In this document: one piece after another, positions 22,677 through 33,559 of the stretch | Position numbering within the stretch: position 1 is the first letter of the stretch | Layout: each line of letters opens with the position of its first letter | Assembly: GCF_034190915.1 (NCBI RefSeq) | Contig: NW_026947502.1 | Location: 3,314,785-3,378,784 of the forward strand | Reading direction: 5' to 3' | Length of the DNA stretch: 64,000 nt | From: Cavia porcellus | Taxonomy: Eukaryota > Chordata > Mammalia > Rodentia > Caviidae | Translations under genes and position numbers: made by a program | Notes under the pieces: generated by a model | Told to the model about the DNA's origin: nothing | Database searches by the model: none | What the model saw: only the letters and a program-made list of their open reading frames with translations

Positions 22677-24489
22677 TCCCGTTAGAGATTGCTAAACCCC
22701 AGGCCGGCAGAATTGATCAGTGTCCACCATGGAAAAGTAGCCTCTCTGGACAGGACAGGGAAGGAGGGGAGAGCCCTGGGGAGGGCGGAGCAGAAGCAGT
22801 GGAGACCTGGCGCTCTGCCTGGGTGTTTCTGAGAATCCCTGGCCTCTGGAAGCAGCATGACCCCCGGCCTGCCAACCACTGCCCTGCATCCGTGCTAGGC
22901 TGGACACAGCCTGTTTACAGCCCCAGGAACGGTGCTCCTGGGGGTCTGCTGAGTGCAGCTGCAGACCAAAAGGTCCCCAGACCTGGAGGCCTGATTGGCC
23001 ACCAGGCTCCCACCCCTGGGTGCAGCCCAATGCTGCAAGTTAATGGGCCCTCGGAGCTGACCTCACACTCTCCAGGGAATTGTGCAGCTTGACTCATCTC
23101 GTGACTCCTTGACACTCCCGTCATTAGAGCACGGTTGCGAAATCCAGTGAAGTCACAAGTGTCAGAGCACTTGGTAAACTGAACCACCCCTGTACACACA
23201 GACAAGCTGGTCCTAGGCCAGCCCAGCACGGCCTACACCCTGCAATCCACCACTTGGGGAGACATGTGCATCCCCCTGCCCCCTGCCTCCAACAGGCTTG
23301 AGTGACCCCAGTCACTGAGCCACCCTGCATCTCAGCTGCAAAGTGGGGGCTTAGAATAACACAGGCCTGCGGGACCTCAGGGAGACACCAGAGCTGCTTC
23401 TCTGAAGTCATCGCCCACCTGTGTGTGCTCCACTGTCCCTTGAGAAAGCCTAACAGGCCCCAGGGGACAGGGGAGAGGGCCATTCCTTGCTGCTCGGTGT
23501 AAAGTTGGTGTAAACTTGGCGCTACCCCCAAACACAAACAGGTTACCGGGAGAAGCCCTCAGTAAATCTGCTTGATCACCCAAGAGGCTTTGCTCAGAGA
23601 CCCAGACCCAGGGTGAACTGTTTGTTTTTGTGTGTGGGTTTGGTGAAGCCGGGTAAGCCCTAAAACCACAACTGGATGGCAGGGTGTGCACCGGAATGGG
23701 GAGCCAGCAAAGCCTGCCTGTCCTGGCTCTTCTCAGCCTCTTTTGGCTGCGTCCCCTCCTCCCAGGGACGTGCCAGGGCCCGTCAGGAAGGGGTCCTAGG
23801 ATCCGCTGTCAGGAGAAGGGGCCAGCTCCCAGGAGAGGCAGAGGAGGCTCAGAGTAACCTCAGGCTTGCTTTGTGGAGAACAGGTCCTAGCTTCTGTGAC
23901 CCACCGTGGGGAACAGAAATTCTAGTTTGGGAGGAGGGACAGATGGGGACCAGGGGTGAGAGGGCAGAGGAGGCCACTTCTGAGGCTTCGCTTGGAGCAG
24001 CGTGTTCTGAGCCCCAACCCCCGCCACAGAAGGGCGTGTCCAGGGGAAAGGCTGAGAGCTGGGCTGTGGAGTCCTGGGGGAGGGTGCACGTGTCTGAACA
24101 CACGCTCTACCGGTGGGGAGGCTCGGGGTGTTGACAGCCCCAGAGAGACCGGGTGAATGCCACCTCTTTCCCAGACCAGAGTGGGGCCTGAAGACCTTTC
24201 AAGGACACAGGCTGGAGGCTGAAAGGTGTTGAAAATCAGCTCAGTGACAGGGCTGGGCTCCTCCTGCTGGCCGCTGGCTCTTCGGGGTGCTTAGCACATG
24301 GAGGGCTGGCAGGAATCGAGTACCTCCCCCACCAGCACTGCTAATGCGGCCTGCCCAGGGCTCAGAGTGGGTCTCTGTCTCTCTCTACTTTCTTCTTCCA
24401 GTGGCACCCTACTTTTTAAAAAAATAGTTTGAGAATTTTTATTCACCAGGGTAATATGTAATTACATTCTTACAAAATTAAAATTTGAC
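22677..24489. other. Intergenic, no gene seen
   Basis: About 1.8 kb, GC-moderate, free of recognised SINEs. Several overlapping open frames up to about 150 codons occur, but none shows a known domain or splice context. Confidence 0.4.
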
Positions 24490-24637
24490 AAGCCTGCTGC
24501 GGTGCTGCACGCTTGTAATCCCAGCACTCAGGAGGCTGAGGCAGGAGGATGATTGTAAATTCGAGACCAGCCTGGGCTACAAAGTGAGCTCGAGGCCAGC
24601 CTGCACTGCACAGTGAGACCCTGCCTCAGAAAGACCA
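24490..24637 (+). repeat. B1 SINE
   Basis: Sense B1: TGTAATCCCAGCACTCAGGA, GAGACCAGCCTGGGCTAC, GAGGCCAGCCTGCACTGC, tail. Confidence 0.85.
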
Positions 24638-24723
24638 ATTAATTAATTACTTAAGAGTAAAACTTGACAGCTATGACTAAAATCCCACTGAACCCCTTCT
24701 GCTCTCCGTGTTTTTTTTAAATT

Positions 24724-24847
24724 TTGGGACAGGGTCATATTAAGTCACTAAATTGTCCGGATTTATTTATAATTGTCTGGGCTGGATCTTCCTGCCTCAG
24801 CATGGCCGGAGTGTTGGGATTATAGGCAGACACCACCGAGCCTGGCT
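24724..24847 (-). repeat. B1 SINE, rearranged
   Basis: Antisense B1 with recognisable ends (GGGACAGGGTCATATTAAG and ACACCACCGAGCCTGGC) and a disrupted middle. Confidence 0.55.
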
Positions 24848-25629
24848 TTGGGGATGTTTTACGGTTCGTTTGCCTGCTCCAGCCCCCCCCCCCCGCCCCC
24901 TGCAGATAATGCTGTCATTAGCACCTTTTCTGTGCTTTCTTGTACACAGGCGATGTTGTGTCTCTGGGACAGATGGCTGGCATGGGCTGCAGGTTATGAG
25001 GCCTCCATATCCCCGGCTGAACCCCAAGCGTGGATTTTTCATGGCTGGGCCCCAGCGCACTTAGGCTGCCTCTCGGTACTGCCTGCCTCGACTAAATGGC
25101 TGGCTCCCTGCTGAGCATCTCCGCCTCTGTACAATGTGAGCTCACCTCCTCCCCGCCCTGTTTCTCCTGCACACTCATGATCTCCCGGCCACCCCGAAAC
25201 CTTCATCACAGCAGCTCCCCACCATCTAATGAGGTGCCGGCTCATGTGAATTTTATCTTGGTGATGTCTTTCGGTTCTCATCTTCTCCGTTCATCTTGGC
25301 TCGCTTGTTTTAACCACCCTGACTGGACTCTTTGTCCCCTTACACAATGCACCAAATTAATCCTCCCAAAGCAAACATGATGTCATTCCCTTCGCTGGTT
25401 ACCTCTGAAAACACAAGAACTGTGGGATCCCCTCAGCTGGCCACCCACGGACTTCCCCAGCCTGGCTGCCCGCTCCTCTGGTTTTCATCGTTTCAGATTC
25501 CTCCTCTTCCGCCTGCAAGCCTATTAACTCCTGGTCATTCCCAAATGTGCCTGTATTTAAACTGCCTCCCAAGTTTCCTTCCTCCATTCTTCCTTCCCTC
25601 CCTCCCTATTTCCGGTTTGTTGTTTTGTT

Positions 25630-25690
25630 TCCCTTTTGGTAGTGGGAACTGAACCCAGGACTTTTGGAGTGAACTACATTCTTAGCCCTT
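25630..25690 (-). repeat. ID SINE, diverged
   Basis: Antisense ID: GGTAGTGGGAACTGAACCCA to ATTCTTAGCCC. Confidence 0.55.
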
Positions 25691-25740
25691 TTATAATGTT
25701 TTATTTCAGAACAGGATCTCACTAAATTTCTAGATTGCAG

Positions 25741-25890
25741 CCAGGCGTGGTAGCGCATGCCTATAATCCCAGCACTCAGGAGGCTGAGGCAGGAGGATTG
25801 CTGGGAACTACATAGTGAGTTCAAGGACAGCCTGAACTGCATAGTGAGGCCCTGTCTCAAAAAATCAATAAAATGAAATGAAATAATATA
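25741..25890 (+). repeat. B1 SINE
   Basis: Sense B1: AGCCAGGCGTGGTAGCGCAT start. It lacks part of the first CAAGTTC block, and the AATAAAATGAAATG tail is simple-repeat-like. Confidence 0.85.
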
Positions 25891-25899
25891 AAATAAAAT

Positions 25900-25999
25900 G
25901 CTGCTCAGTTGCTCAGGCTGGGCAGTTGAGCTCGTGCTCTTCCTGCCCTCACCCTTCCAGTGTCCCGGGATTACAGGCTTGAGCCAACCAGGCCTGGCT
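25900..25999 (-). repeat. B1 SINE fragment
   Basis: Antisense B1: TTGCTCAGGCTGGGCAG to GGGATTACAGGCTTGAGCCA, tail-to-tail with the preceding B1. Confidence 0.65.
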
Positions 26000-26129
26000 C
26001 TGGGCTTTCTGGGTGTCCTTCCTTTCAGTCTCTCCTAGCACAGCTGGTCGAGAGTCCCTCCAGCCCTGCAGGTGCTGCCTGTCCCACTGAAGATGTAGGT
26101 TCTCGTGCTCTGCCATAAGCACCTGTTTC

Positions 26130-26210
26130 TTTTTTCTGGTACCGGGGATCAAACTCACAACTACCTGCTTGCAAGGCAGGTGCTTATGCAGCTGAGCTAA
26201 ATCCCCAGCC
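26130..26210 (-). repeat. ID SINE, young copy
   Basis: Antisense ID near consensus. Target duplication TAAGCACCTGTTTCTTTT is exact on both sides. Confidence 0.9.
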
Positions 26211-26339
26211 TAAGCACCTGTTTCTTTTCCTCTATTTAAAAAAAAAAAAAAAAAAATGTAATACCGTCAAACCTATGGGGAAGTTTTAGTGAGATTTAAA
26301 GAAAGCACTTAGAAGAGAAAAAGAAGGAATATGGTGGAT

Positions 26340-26823
26340 TAACTAACGGTCAGCTGGAGAAGGGGCGCCCTTCTGACATGAGCCACCCCAGGATTGTTGC
26401 TGTCAGCCTAAAAGAACAGGAGGGGAAGAGGGTGTGCTAGTGACCACCCTGGAGAACCCTTGCACGCTGGCTTCCTGGTGTGAACTCGCTGTTTTCATCA
26501 GAGCAGCTGGCTACGGTTCTCTTCAGGGGAGCTCTGGTCCTTACTGAGCATTGCTTCTGGGCTCCAGCACAGCCACCTCAGCTGGGCTGGTGCAGACTTT
26601 CTAGCTCCCACCGGTGACCTTGGGGCCTTCCTGGTGCAGATGCTTGATACAGACTTGCATGAGACATTGTCATTGTCTAGGCCTTTGACTGGGTTGTTAG
26701 GGTGTCTTGCTTGGATAGATCTCTTGTGCTTTTCTGCATTTGACTTTTTGGGTGAATATTATAAAATCATCCTATAAATTATGTATCTTGTATTTAATCT
26801 GTTCCCTTGCAAACCCTGACTAC
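26340..26823 (-). repeat. Unclassified interspersed repeat, copy B
   Basis: Minus-strand reading starts GTAGTCAGGGTTTGCAAG. It matches copy A at 19.4 kb in order: ATATTCACCCAAAAAGTC, AAGAGATCTATCCA, TGTCTCATGCAAGTCT, AGCTAGAAAGTCTGCACCAG, ACAGCGAGTTC. The two copies are in opposite orientation. Confidence 0.6.
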
Positions 26824-26869
26824 GACAAAGCAGGAGGAAAGGAAAAAAGGGAGGGAGTGAGGGACTCAG

Positions 26870-26993
26870 ACCTGGGCAAGGCACTGCACATCTGTAATCT
26901 CCGCACTCTGGGAGGCTGAGGCAGGAGAACTGAAAATTTGAATCCAGCCACTAGGGATGTAGCTCGGGGTGAAGGCCCTGGTTTCAGTACACA
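26870..26993 (+). repeat. B1-dID dimeric SINE, degraded
   Basis: B1 half (ATCTGTAATCTCCGCACTCT, GAGGCTGAGGCAGGAGAACT) joined to an ID half (TAGGGATGTAGCTCGGGGTG, GGTTTCAGTACAC). Confidence 0.55.
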
Positions 26994-27232
26994 CACCCTC
27001 ACAGAGTACCCTGCATGCAGCTTAGCTCTGGTTGTCATGGTTCTTCTTTCACAAAGCCAGGCCCTGCAGGGAGCCCTTGAAGCTGCAAATTGACCACAGG
27101 TGTGAGGCTAAAGCACAGAAAGACACAAAACAAGCCAGGTAAACAAGCTGTTCAGCTCCACGAAGGCCAGGGCCCAGGCCAGCCGGCCAACAATTTGCTA
27201 GGCAGCCGGGCTGAAACTTCCTCCTCCTGAGC

Positions 27233-27240
27233 TATAAATA
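27233..27240 (+). promoter_or_regulatory. TATA-like box of unknown transcript
   Basis: TATAAATA in GC-rich surroundings, followed by a CT-rich run. It could be an LTR promoter or chance; no coding sequence follows. Confidence 0.25.
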
Positions 27241-27579
27241 CAGGTGTGAAGCCCCGGAGGAGCAGGCTCCCGCCACCTCAGCTTGGTCTCTTCCCTTTCT
27301 TTCTGTCTTTCCTTCCGTCTTTCTGTCTTTTGTCTTTTTTTCAGAACAGTCTTTTGTCTTTTCCTCCGGTCCTCTCACTGTCCTCCCACCCCGGAACACC
27401 CCGAGCTGCAGGGCCCAGCCTCCAGCTGAGAGCAGCCCTCCTGGCCCTGGCTTTTATTACAGCGTTGAGCCGTTCCATTATTCATGTGTACATCTGTCCT
27501 CACACCTGATAATGACCGTCTGAGAGGCAGGGAGCCTCTTATTTATTTTGCATGAGTCACATGCATACACGCTCACACA

Positions 27580-27740
27580 CCGGTGCCTGAGGGCGGGTGA
27601 ATGTTGCTCAGGAGCGCTGGGCACCGCAGTCCCTGTCGCGGGTGGGGCGCTAAGGAGGGGCGCGCCGCTGCCTGCCGGGGTGCAGAGGGGAGAGTGCTCC
27701 TGGGTCACACTGAAGCTAATGCGCCCGCGCGGGGCTGGCT
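27580..27740. promoter_or_regulatory. Small orphan CpG-rich patch
   Basis: Clustered CpGs (GCGCTGGGCACCGCAG, TGTCGCGGGTGGGGCGC, GGGGCGCGCCGCTG, GCGCCCGCGCGGGG) outside any recognised gene and just left of a solo LTR. No exon is seen. Confidence 0.3.
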
Positions 27741-27871
27741 GGGCTACAGTGTTTTAAAATCTTAGCACGGTTGCTTGCTTCCCCCTTGTGGATAAAATTC
27801 AAATCGTTTACTCACAGAAGTCGTCTCCTAGTATAGTAGCCCACTTCCCAGGAAGACATTTTCTAGGTAAC

Positions 27872-28228
27872 TACAGTCCGAGCCCGAGAAAACCCCCGGG
27901 GTAACCTGACCGGCGCAGCTCCCCAATGAAACAGGAGACTCTTATGGAGGACAGTTAACTGCTAGTTTATTTACGCGGGCTCTGGTTTATATATTTGGCC
28001 GTGACCAATCACAGGCTGCCACAAGGAAGCAGGGCAGGAATGGGATGCAGGCTCTGGCTACTATATCCAGCTGCGGCCAATCAGGAGTTGCCACAGAGTA
28101 GGAGTAGAGCGCGGGGTGCGCACGGGTTGGCTAATTTAAAGAGGGAGGTAGCGCATTGCGCATTGCGGAAGCTGGCGTGGTCCTTAGTCCCGGCTGGGGT
28201 ATGGTATGTTGAGCACCTGCGCCCAACA
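27872..28228 (-). mobile_element. Solo LTR (ERV, IAP/ERVK-like start)
   Basis: Minus-strand element starting TGTTGGGCGCAGG at 28,228 and ending ACTGTA at 27,872. It is flanked by the 5-bp duplication GTAAC (27,867-27,871 and 28,229-28,233). TATATAAA lies at 27,993-27,986 and AATAAA at 27,971-27,966. Its U3 contains a 72-bp tandem duplication (units starting 27,978 and 28,050), each with a TATAT-type stretch and a CCAAT element. The terminal TA instead of CA is a decayed end. No internal retroviral sequence is attached. Confidence 0.6.
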
Positions 28229-28671
28229 GTAACCCCAGAAAAGAGCCGTTGCTTCTCATACCACAGGGGGCCTCGGTGTCAGCCAAGCGGTTCCCACTCC
28301 GCACCTGGAGCCCTGAGCGGGGTCCCCGGGGTCCCCACAGCTCCCCCAGGACCGCAGTTCTGGCCAAGCAAGGGGAGAGGGGCGAGGGGAGAGTGGAGGG
28401 AGACAGCGACGGTGGGAGGCAGGAAACGTGGGTGCGTTGCTTTTATTAGGAAAAATTCTAAGCGCATAAGAAAGAATTTCAAGTCTGGAGGGCCGTTTGT
28501 GTAGCGGGTCACAGATGTCACCGGTCTGCTTCAGCAGCACTTGGGTCTTGGGAAACACACAGAGGCCTATGTCCTCCTCCTGGGAGTCCCTGCCTCTCAG
28601 AGTGTATTGGTGCTTCCCAGGCCTCTGGCTATGAGCCAACAGGATTCTGCTGCATTAAAAGTTTTAAAAGT

Positions 28672-28827
28672 AGGACCACGTGTGGTAGGGCATGCCTATA
28701 ATCCCAGCACCTGGGAGGCTGAGGCAGGAGAACCTTTAGGAGTTCGAGGCCAGTCTGGGCTACAACGGGAGCTCAAGGCCAGCCTGAACTGCATAATGAG
28801 ATCCTGTTTCAAAAAGAAAAAAAAATA
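28672..28827 (+). repeat. B1 SINE
   Basis: Sense B1: GCATGCCTATAATCCCAGCA, TTCGAGGCCAGTCTGGGCTA, AAGGCCAGCCTGAACTGC, A-rich tail. Confidence 0.85.
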
Positions 28828-28914
28828 CTTTTTTCTCTTTTATAATCATGTAAAACATTTGGAATATATTTTGATAGAATTTCATTTTCTTCCTCTTTCT
28901 TTCTTTCTTTCCTT

Positions 28915-29036
28915 CTTACTGTCTTTTTGAGATGGAGTTTTCCTCTGTAGGCCAGTCTGGCCTCGAACTTACAGCAGTCCTCTTGCCTCAGCCTCCCAAG
29001 TGCTGGCTTACATGCATATGCCACCACGCACGGCTG
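28915..29036 (-). repeat. B1 SINE
   Basis: Antisense B1: TTTTTGAGATGGAGTTTTCC to ATATGCCACCACGCACGGC, abutting a TG-rich microsatellite. Confidence 0.8.
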
Positions 29037-29037
29037 T

Positions 29038-29090
29038 CGTGTGTGTGTGTGTGTCTGTGTGTGTGTCTGTCTGTGTGTCTGTCTGTCTTC
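29038..29090. repeat. (TG)n/(TCTG)n microsatellite
   Basis: TG repeats interrupted by TCTG units, directly at the 5' end of the adjoining antisense B1. Confidence 0.9.
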
Positions 29091-29124
29091 TCTTGAGAGA
29101 CACCTTGCAGGCACTCACCCCACT

Positions 29125-29212
29125 ACCCCTGCATTTCCCTTTGTCAGTGCCGGGGATTGAACCCAGGGCCTTGCACCTGCAGAGCGAGTGCTCCGCTGCT
29201 GAGCTGTATGCT
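29125..29212 (-). repeat. ID SINE
   Basis: Antisense ID of the older subfamily: GTGCCGGGGATTGAACCCAG, GGCCTTGCACCTGCAGAG and CTGCTGAGCTGTATGC. Confidence 0.8.
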
Positions 29213-29460
29213 ATCTTCATGGCGCTTTTGACTGTTTTTACCAAACACCCTTTTCTAGCAGAACGGGATTCCCTGGGGGAGATGTCGGATCCAAACCTGC
29301 TGCCAGCTCCACTTTGGGTCCTCTGGGGTTAGAACCAGGTTAGCTGGGCCCTCAGCCCCGAGGGATGCCCTAGCTTGGAGACTGCAGAGCTGCAGGGGTC
29401 TCTGAGTAGCAACCCCACCCCCGCCCCACATTCTCCAGGAGGCTAAGGGGAAAACCAGAG

Positions 29461-29596
29461 GCTCTGGGGCGGGTGGGGTGTGACTGTGGATTTTCTCCTG
29501 CCCACTGTGCTGCAGAGCTCTCACTAGAGGGCTCTGGGGCGTGGCGGGGTGTGACTGTGGATGTTCTCCTGCCTTCTCTTCTGCAGGCATGAGCTC
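29461..29596. repeat. 70-bp tandem duplication
   Basis: Two units start GCTCTGGGGCG at 29,461 and 29,531. Both continue GGGGTGTGACTGTGGAT, TTCTCCTGCC and CTGCAG, with a few differences. Confidence 0.85.
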
Positions 29597-29754
29597 ATCC
29601 CCTCCCTAAATCAGGGGCTGCTACCACAGACAGCTAAGTTGGGTGGAGACACCGGGGGCAGCAAACAGGGCCGGCATCCGAGAGGTCAGTGCATCAGGCA
29701 GCCGTGGCTGAGGCACATTCACTGAAGGCCAGGCTATAAGAAAAGAGAAACTCT

Positions 29755-29873
29755 GCTGGGGGGTTAGCTCAGCAGCACAGGCGCCTGTCCGGCAAGGTGG
29801 TGAGTTCGGTCCCTGTACCAAAGAGAGAGAGAGAGAGACAGAGACAGACAGAGACAGAGAGAGAGAGAGAGAA
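29755..29873 (+). repeat. ID SINE with GA-rich tail
   Basis: Sense ID: GGGGTTAGCTCAGCAGCACA, GTGAGTTCGGTCCCTGTACC. The tail has become a (GA)n/(GACA)n microsatellite at 29,821-29,873. Flanks AGAGAAACTC match on both sides. Confidence 0.8.
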
Positions 29874-29999
29874 ACTCCTGAGCCACGGGCTTCCCCTGGG
29901 AGGAACAGCAGGCCTTAATATTGTAAGTGAGCACTGTCCTGTCTCCTTGGGGTGAGAGCACACTCTCCTCACCCTCCCCTTCAGGAAGTGTCATTGTCT

Positions 30000-30430
30000 G
30001 CTTCAAGACATGCTCCCCTACTTGACCCCTACTTAATCAGCGTCACCCCAGCGGCCATCCTTGTGGTAACCGTGTTGGTCCCCGAGGTCTTGTTCCACCT
30101 CACGCCACCTCGGGATTTCCCACGGAATCACTGTTACCAAGCGGTCATTCCTATAGGCTTTCTAGTTGACTACAGCCCTGTCCCTCCTGGAGCCCGCTTC
30201 ACCTCGTGGCTTTGCTTAATAAACACCCTTGAGAAGCGGGGGTGGCGGCAGCCCACCTTCCGGGCCCCTCCGTCCCTCTTAGAAGCTGTCTCTCAATAAA
30301 TTCTCTCTATGCTTAACCTCTGCAGATCACAGATTTTATCTCGATTTTAGAGAACACGAAGTTGGTGTTTTGGACCTCTAGCAGCTTGCGAGTTACATTT
30401 CTCCCATATCTCTGTGAACATTCTTTAATT
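30000..30430 (+). mobile_element. LTR-like repeat, copy 1 (unclassified ERV)
   Basis: Contains TCTTAGAAGCTGTCTC, two AATAAA signals (about 30,219 and 30,296), CTTAACCTCTG and then GAGAACACGAAGTTGG and ACCTCTAGCAGC. The same order recurs at 33.6-33.9 kb. The signals and layout suggest an LTR. The 5' end is not defined. Confidence 0.45.
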
Positions 30431-30579
30431 TTCTCAACTGAAAAACCTGGCCCCAAACAGGTGCTCTGTCTGAAATCCTGAAGAAAGCACAGCCTGCCAG
30501 TCAGAGCCAGCTGATGCCATCCAGGGGCCCCACACGCCCCGGCGGTCACACATGGGCCTCTGGGTGAATCAGGGAGGAA

Positions 30580-30660
30580 AAGGGACTGGGGTGCAGCTCA
30601 CGGGTGGAGCATTCGTCCCCACGTGTGAGGCCGAGTTCAACCTGTGGGACTGAAAAGAAG
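30580..30660 (+). repeat. ID SINE, diverged
   Basis: Sense ID: GGGACTGGGGTGCAGCTCAC, GGTGGAGCATTCG, GAGTTCAACCTGTGGGAC. Confidence 0.6.
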
Positions 30661-31041
30661 GGGAGAAGAGATGGGGCTGGGATTTGAAGAATTTTAGACT
30701 TCGGGCTCAATTCACAAGAATAAGAGAATTCGATTTTGCATTTGATTTCCTGTATAATTTATTATAGACAGGGAAGTTAGGCAGAAATATAGGAGGGCTG
30801 GGCCCCAAGGGGGCAGGGAAGATGGTGAGCCTGCATCAGAACTGTGGCTGGGGTGCATCTGAAGATTAAAGTCACAATGGCCAGATTTAGAGACTTCCCA
30901 AAGGGATGGAGGAGGCTGGGGTGATTGGTGTCACCCTTTTGAGATTTCCCATTATCTCACCAGGGGTGAGCCAGCCTTTTCTTTCTGCTAAGATTAAGAC
31001 CCCCAAGACTAAGACTAAGAGACTACTAAGACTGAAAACAA

Positions 31042-31190
31042 AAATCAGTGTGCTGGTGTACACCTGTAACCCCAGCACTGGGGAGGCTGAGGCAGGGGGA
31101 TCACTGCAAGTTCAAGAACAGCCTGGGCTACAAAATAAGCTGAAGGCCAGCCTGAACTGCACAGTGAGACCTGTCTCAAAAAGACAAACG
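31042..31190 (+). repeat. B1 SINE
   Basis: Sense B1: GTACACCTGTAACCCCAGCA, AACAGCCTGGGCTACAAAAT, AAGGCCAGCCTGAACTGC, tail. Confidence 0.85.
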
Positions 31191-31856
31191 TAAATATATA
31201 AATATAAAGTTTCCAGGGATGTAATCTCTGGACTTGGCTTTCTCCTTAGGTTCCTGATGAGCAGCGAGGAGCTCCACCGGGCCTGGGGCAGCCTCTGAGG
31301 GCTCTTATTTGCATGCCTCAGTGTCATCTTTCAGTCTCCTGCAGCCCCTCTGATGCGCTCTGCTGGGCAAAAGGACGGACAAAACCTGAGGTGGGAAACA
31401 GTTCGTCTTTAGCCTTCAAGATAGTGTTGGTCCCATAAAGTTATTTTTCTCACGTACCGCCTCACCTTCTGGGGCAAAACTAAGCTCCAGCAACAACCCC
31501 GGGACGGTGACCGAAGGGGAAGTGGTTGTTTTGAGAGGAAGTCTTTTACAAACTGGAGGCAGACCGAGAACGGGCCCTCGCCCACCGGCTGAGAAGCCCA
31601 GTCCACGGGTTAAAACAATAAAAAGCAGAAGTAAAAACTTTGCTTCTCTGTTCCTGGCTTCTGTGAAGCGACTTTTTCCTAGACACACTGTCCCCTCATC
31701 GTCCAAAATAGGTAGAAGGCGGGGAGGTGAAGCAGAGGAAAAAGAATTACAGTGTTTTATACACACACTCACGATGCTCTATATACTCCCCATAATGAAA
31801 GCAACCATTATGTCCTGCAAACGTGCACTAATGAAAATACTTTTTTTGCTTTTTTT

Positions 31857-31965
31857 TTCAAGACAGGGTTTCACTAATTAGTTCAGGCTGGCCTTGAATT
31901 CAGTTTGAGTCCTCCTGCCTCAACCTCCTGAGTGTCAGGATTACAGTCACACACCACACTTGGCT
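31857..31965 (-). repeat. B1 SINE
   Basis: Antisense B1 lacking part of the duplicated block: AAGACAGGGTTTCACTAATT to ACACACCACACTTGGCT. Confidence 0.75.
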
Positions 31966-32533
31966 AAAAATAAATTAAAAAAAAAAATGAGGACCCTTGC
32001 AAGCAGCACTGAGACCTCTAGGTCCTCCCTAGGCTTACAGACGCTCTGTCCTGATGATAGCAGAAGAGATGAGACACGGGAACAAGGCGGGTGGGGTGAC
32101 CCACCTGAGGGCAGATGTGCGGAGAAGAACCAGTCACAGAGTTCTCAGCTCTTCTGCCCCTCCAGGGCAGCTGCTCAGGGTCCCTGGTCCTCTCTGACCC
32201 ACAGGAGCTGTTTCCCTGCCAGGAGACCGATTTGAATTATTCCCTCCCTACGCTTCACCCACCAGGTACACACATGACTGTCCCCGGCGGCTGCTGCCAC
32301 TTCTCAGGGGCTCTTTGCAAAGAAAAGCGTTGACTTGGCAGGCCAGGTGTTATCACGCTACAGTTCCGTAAGAAAATTGTTCACACGATGCAGTAGCTGT
32401 AAGTGTGTATTACACAGACCAGCAGTGGGTACCTATAAGATTTCCACGTTAAAGTTTGAAGAATTCTTGATAAGCTATTGGCTCGGGAAGAAATGCCCTG
32501 GGCGCAAATTATTTGAAATGTGATATGTAGCAA

Positions 32534-32640
32534 TTTTTTTTTTTTTTTGTCTTTTTCCTTTTTATCGGTACTGGGGATCGAACCCACGACTGCCTGCTTG
32601 CAAGGCAGGCGCTTATGCCGCTGAGCTAAATCCCCAGCCC
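32534..32640 (-). repeat. ID SINE, young copy
   Basis: Antisense ID with T-run and CTTTTTATCGGTACTGGGG. Target duplication GATATGTAGCAATTTTT is on both sides. Confidence 0.92.
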
Positions 32641-33559
32641 CGATATGTAGCAATTTTTAATTGGGCTGCAAAACACAGGTAACAAACGGGGAGGGGAACC
32701 CTCTGGGACCAGCGGGCTGTGTGAAGGCAGCAGGGGGAATTTACTGTCCCTGGGGCGGGCAGGCAGAGGGCACGATAAGACGGCTGCCCCAAGCCAAGGG
32801 AAGTGTGTGCCTCCCGTAGGGACAGAGAGAGGGAGGCAGAGGACTTTAGGCGGGGAGACCCCGTGAACATCTGGGGTCAGAGGTCCCCAGCAGTCTCGGG
32901 GGCAGAGTCCTGGAAGTTCAGGTGTAAACTCTTTGGGGTCCCCAGATGTCTCAGGACCTGCCACATCTCTTGTCCTATCTTCTGTCCTCCACAGCACCCT
33001 GTGCTTGCTGATGGCAGCCTCCACGCCAGGTCCCTGCAGAGAGCAGTGCTCTGCTGGCAGGCGGGCTCGGGGCTGGGGCTGGGGGAGGTGGGGCTGGTCA
33101 CAGCCTTACATTATGAACAGTATTAATTAATACTTATATGTGGGCAGTTATTAAATCCAAGCAACTTTAACTAGATCTGGTCCGTTTACAGACTTTTTAT
33201 TAACTCATAAAAAGACTGATAAAAGTGAGTCCGTGTGATGCACTGGAGCGCGTTACACCTGTTTAATTCTGGGTTGAGCATCAGCAAGACCCGTGGCTGC
33301 AGACTTGGAGCTCCTCCGGACAGCTCGGTGATTTAGATATACACAGGCGGTCAGGCAGGGCCAGGCCCTCGAAAGAAGTCATCTTGAGGCTGCTGGGGCT
33401 GAAGGTGCAGCCCTTGAGGACACAGAAGTGGCTGCACCGCGCTTCCCCTGGGGGTGGACAGCAGGGACCGCACTCTGCATAGCATCAGTCCCTGGGCAGA
33501 GAAGTCCCTGTAGGTCCCTGTACACCGGCTTCCCCTCCCATCCCCATTTAGCTATCATG

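Noticed and set aside
28510..28560. Resemblance to the 5' end of U6 snRNA (CTGCTTCAGCAGCAC)
   Set aside because: The match stops after about 15 bases; the rest of U6 and any pol III promoter are absent.
29038..29090. Regularly spaced short repeats suggesting an array
   Set aside because: A simple TG/TCTG microsatellite; no CRISPR-like spacer structure exists anywhere in the window.
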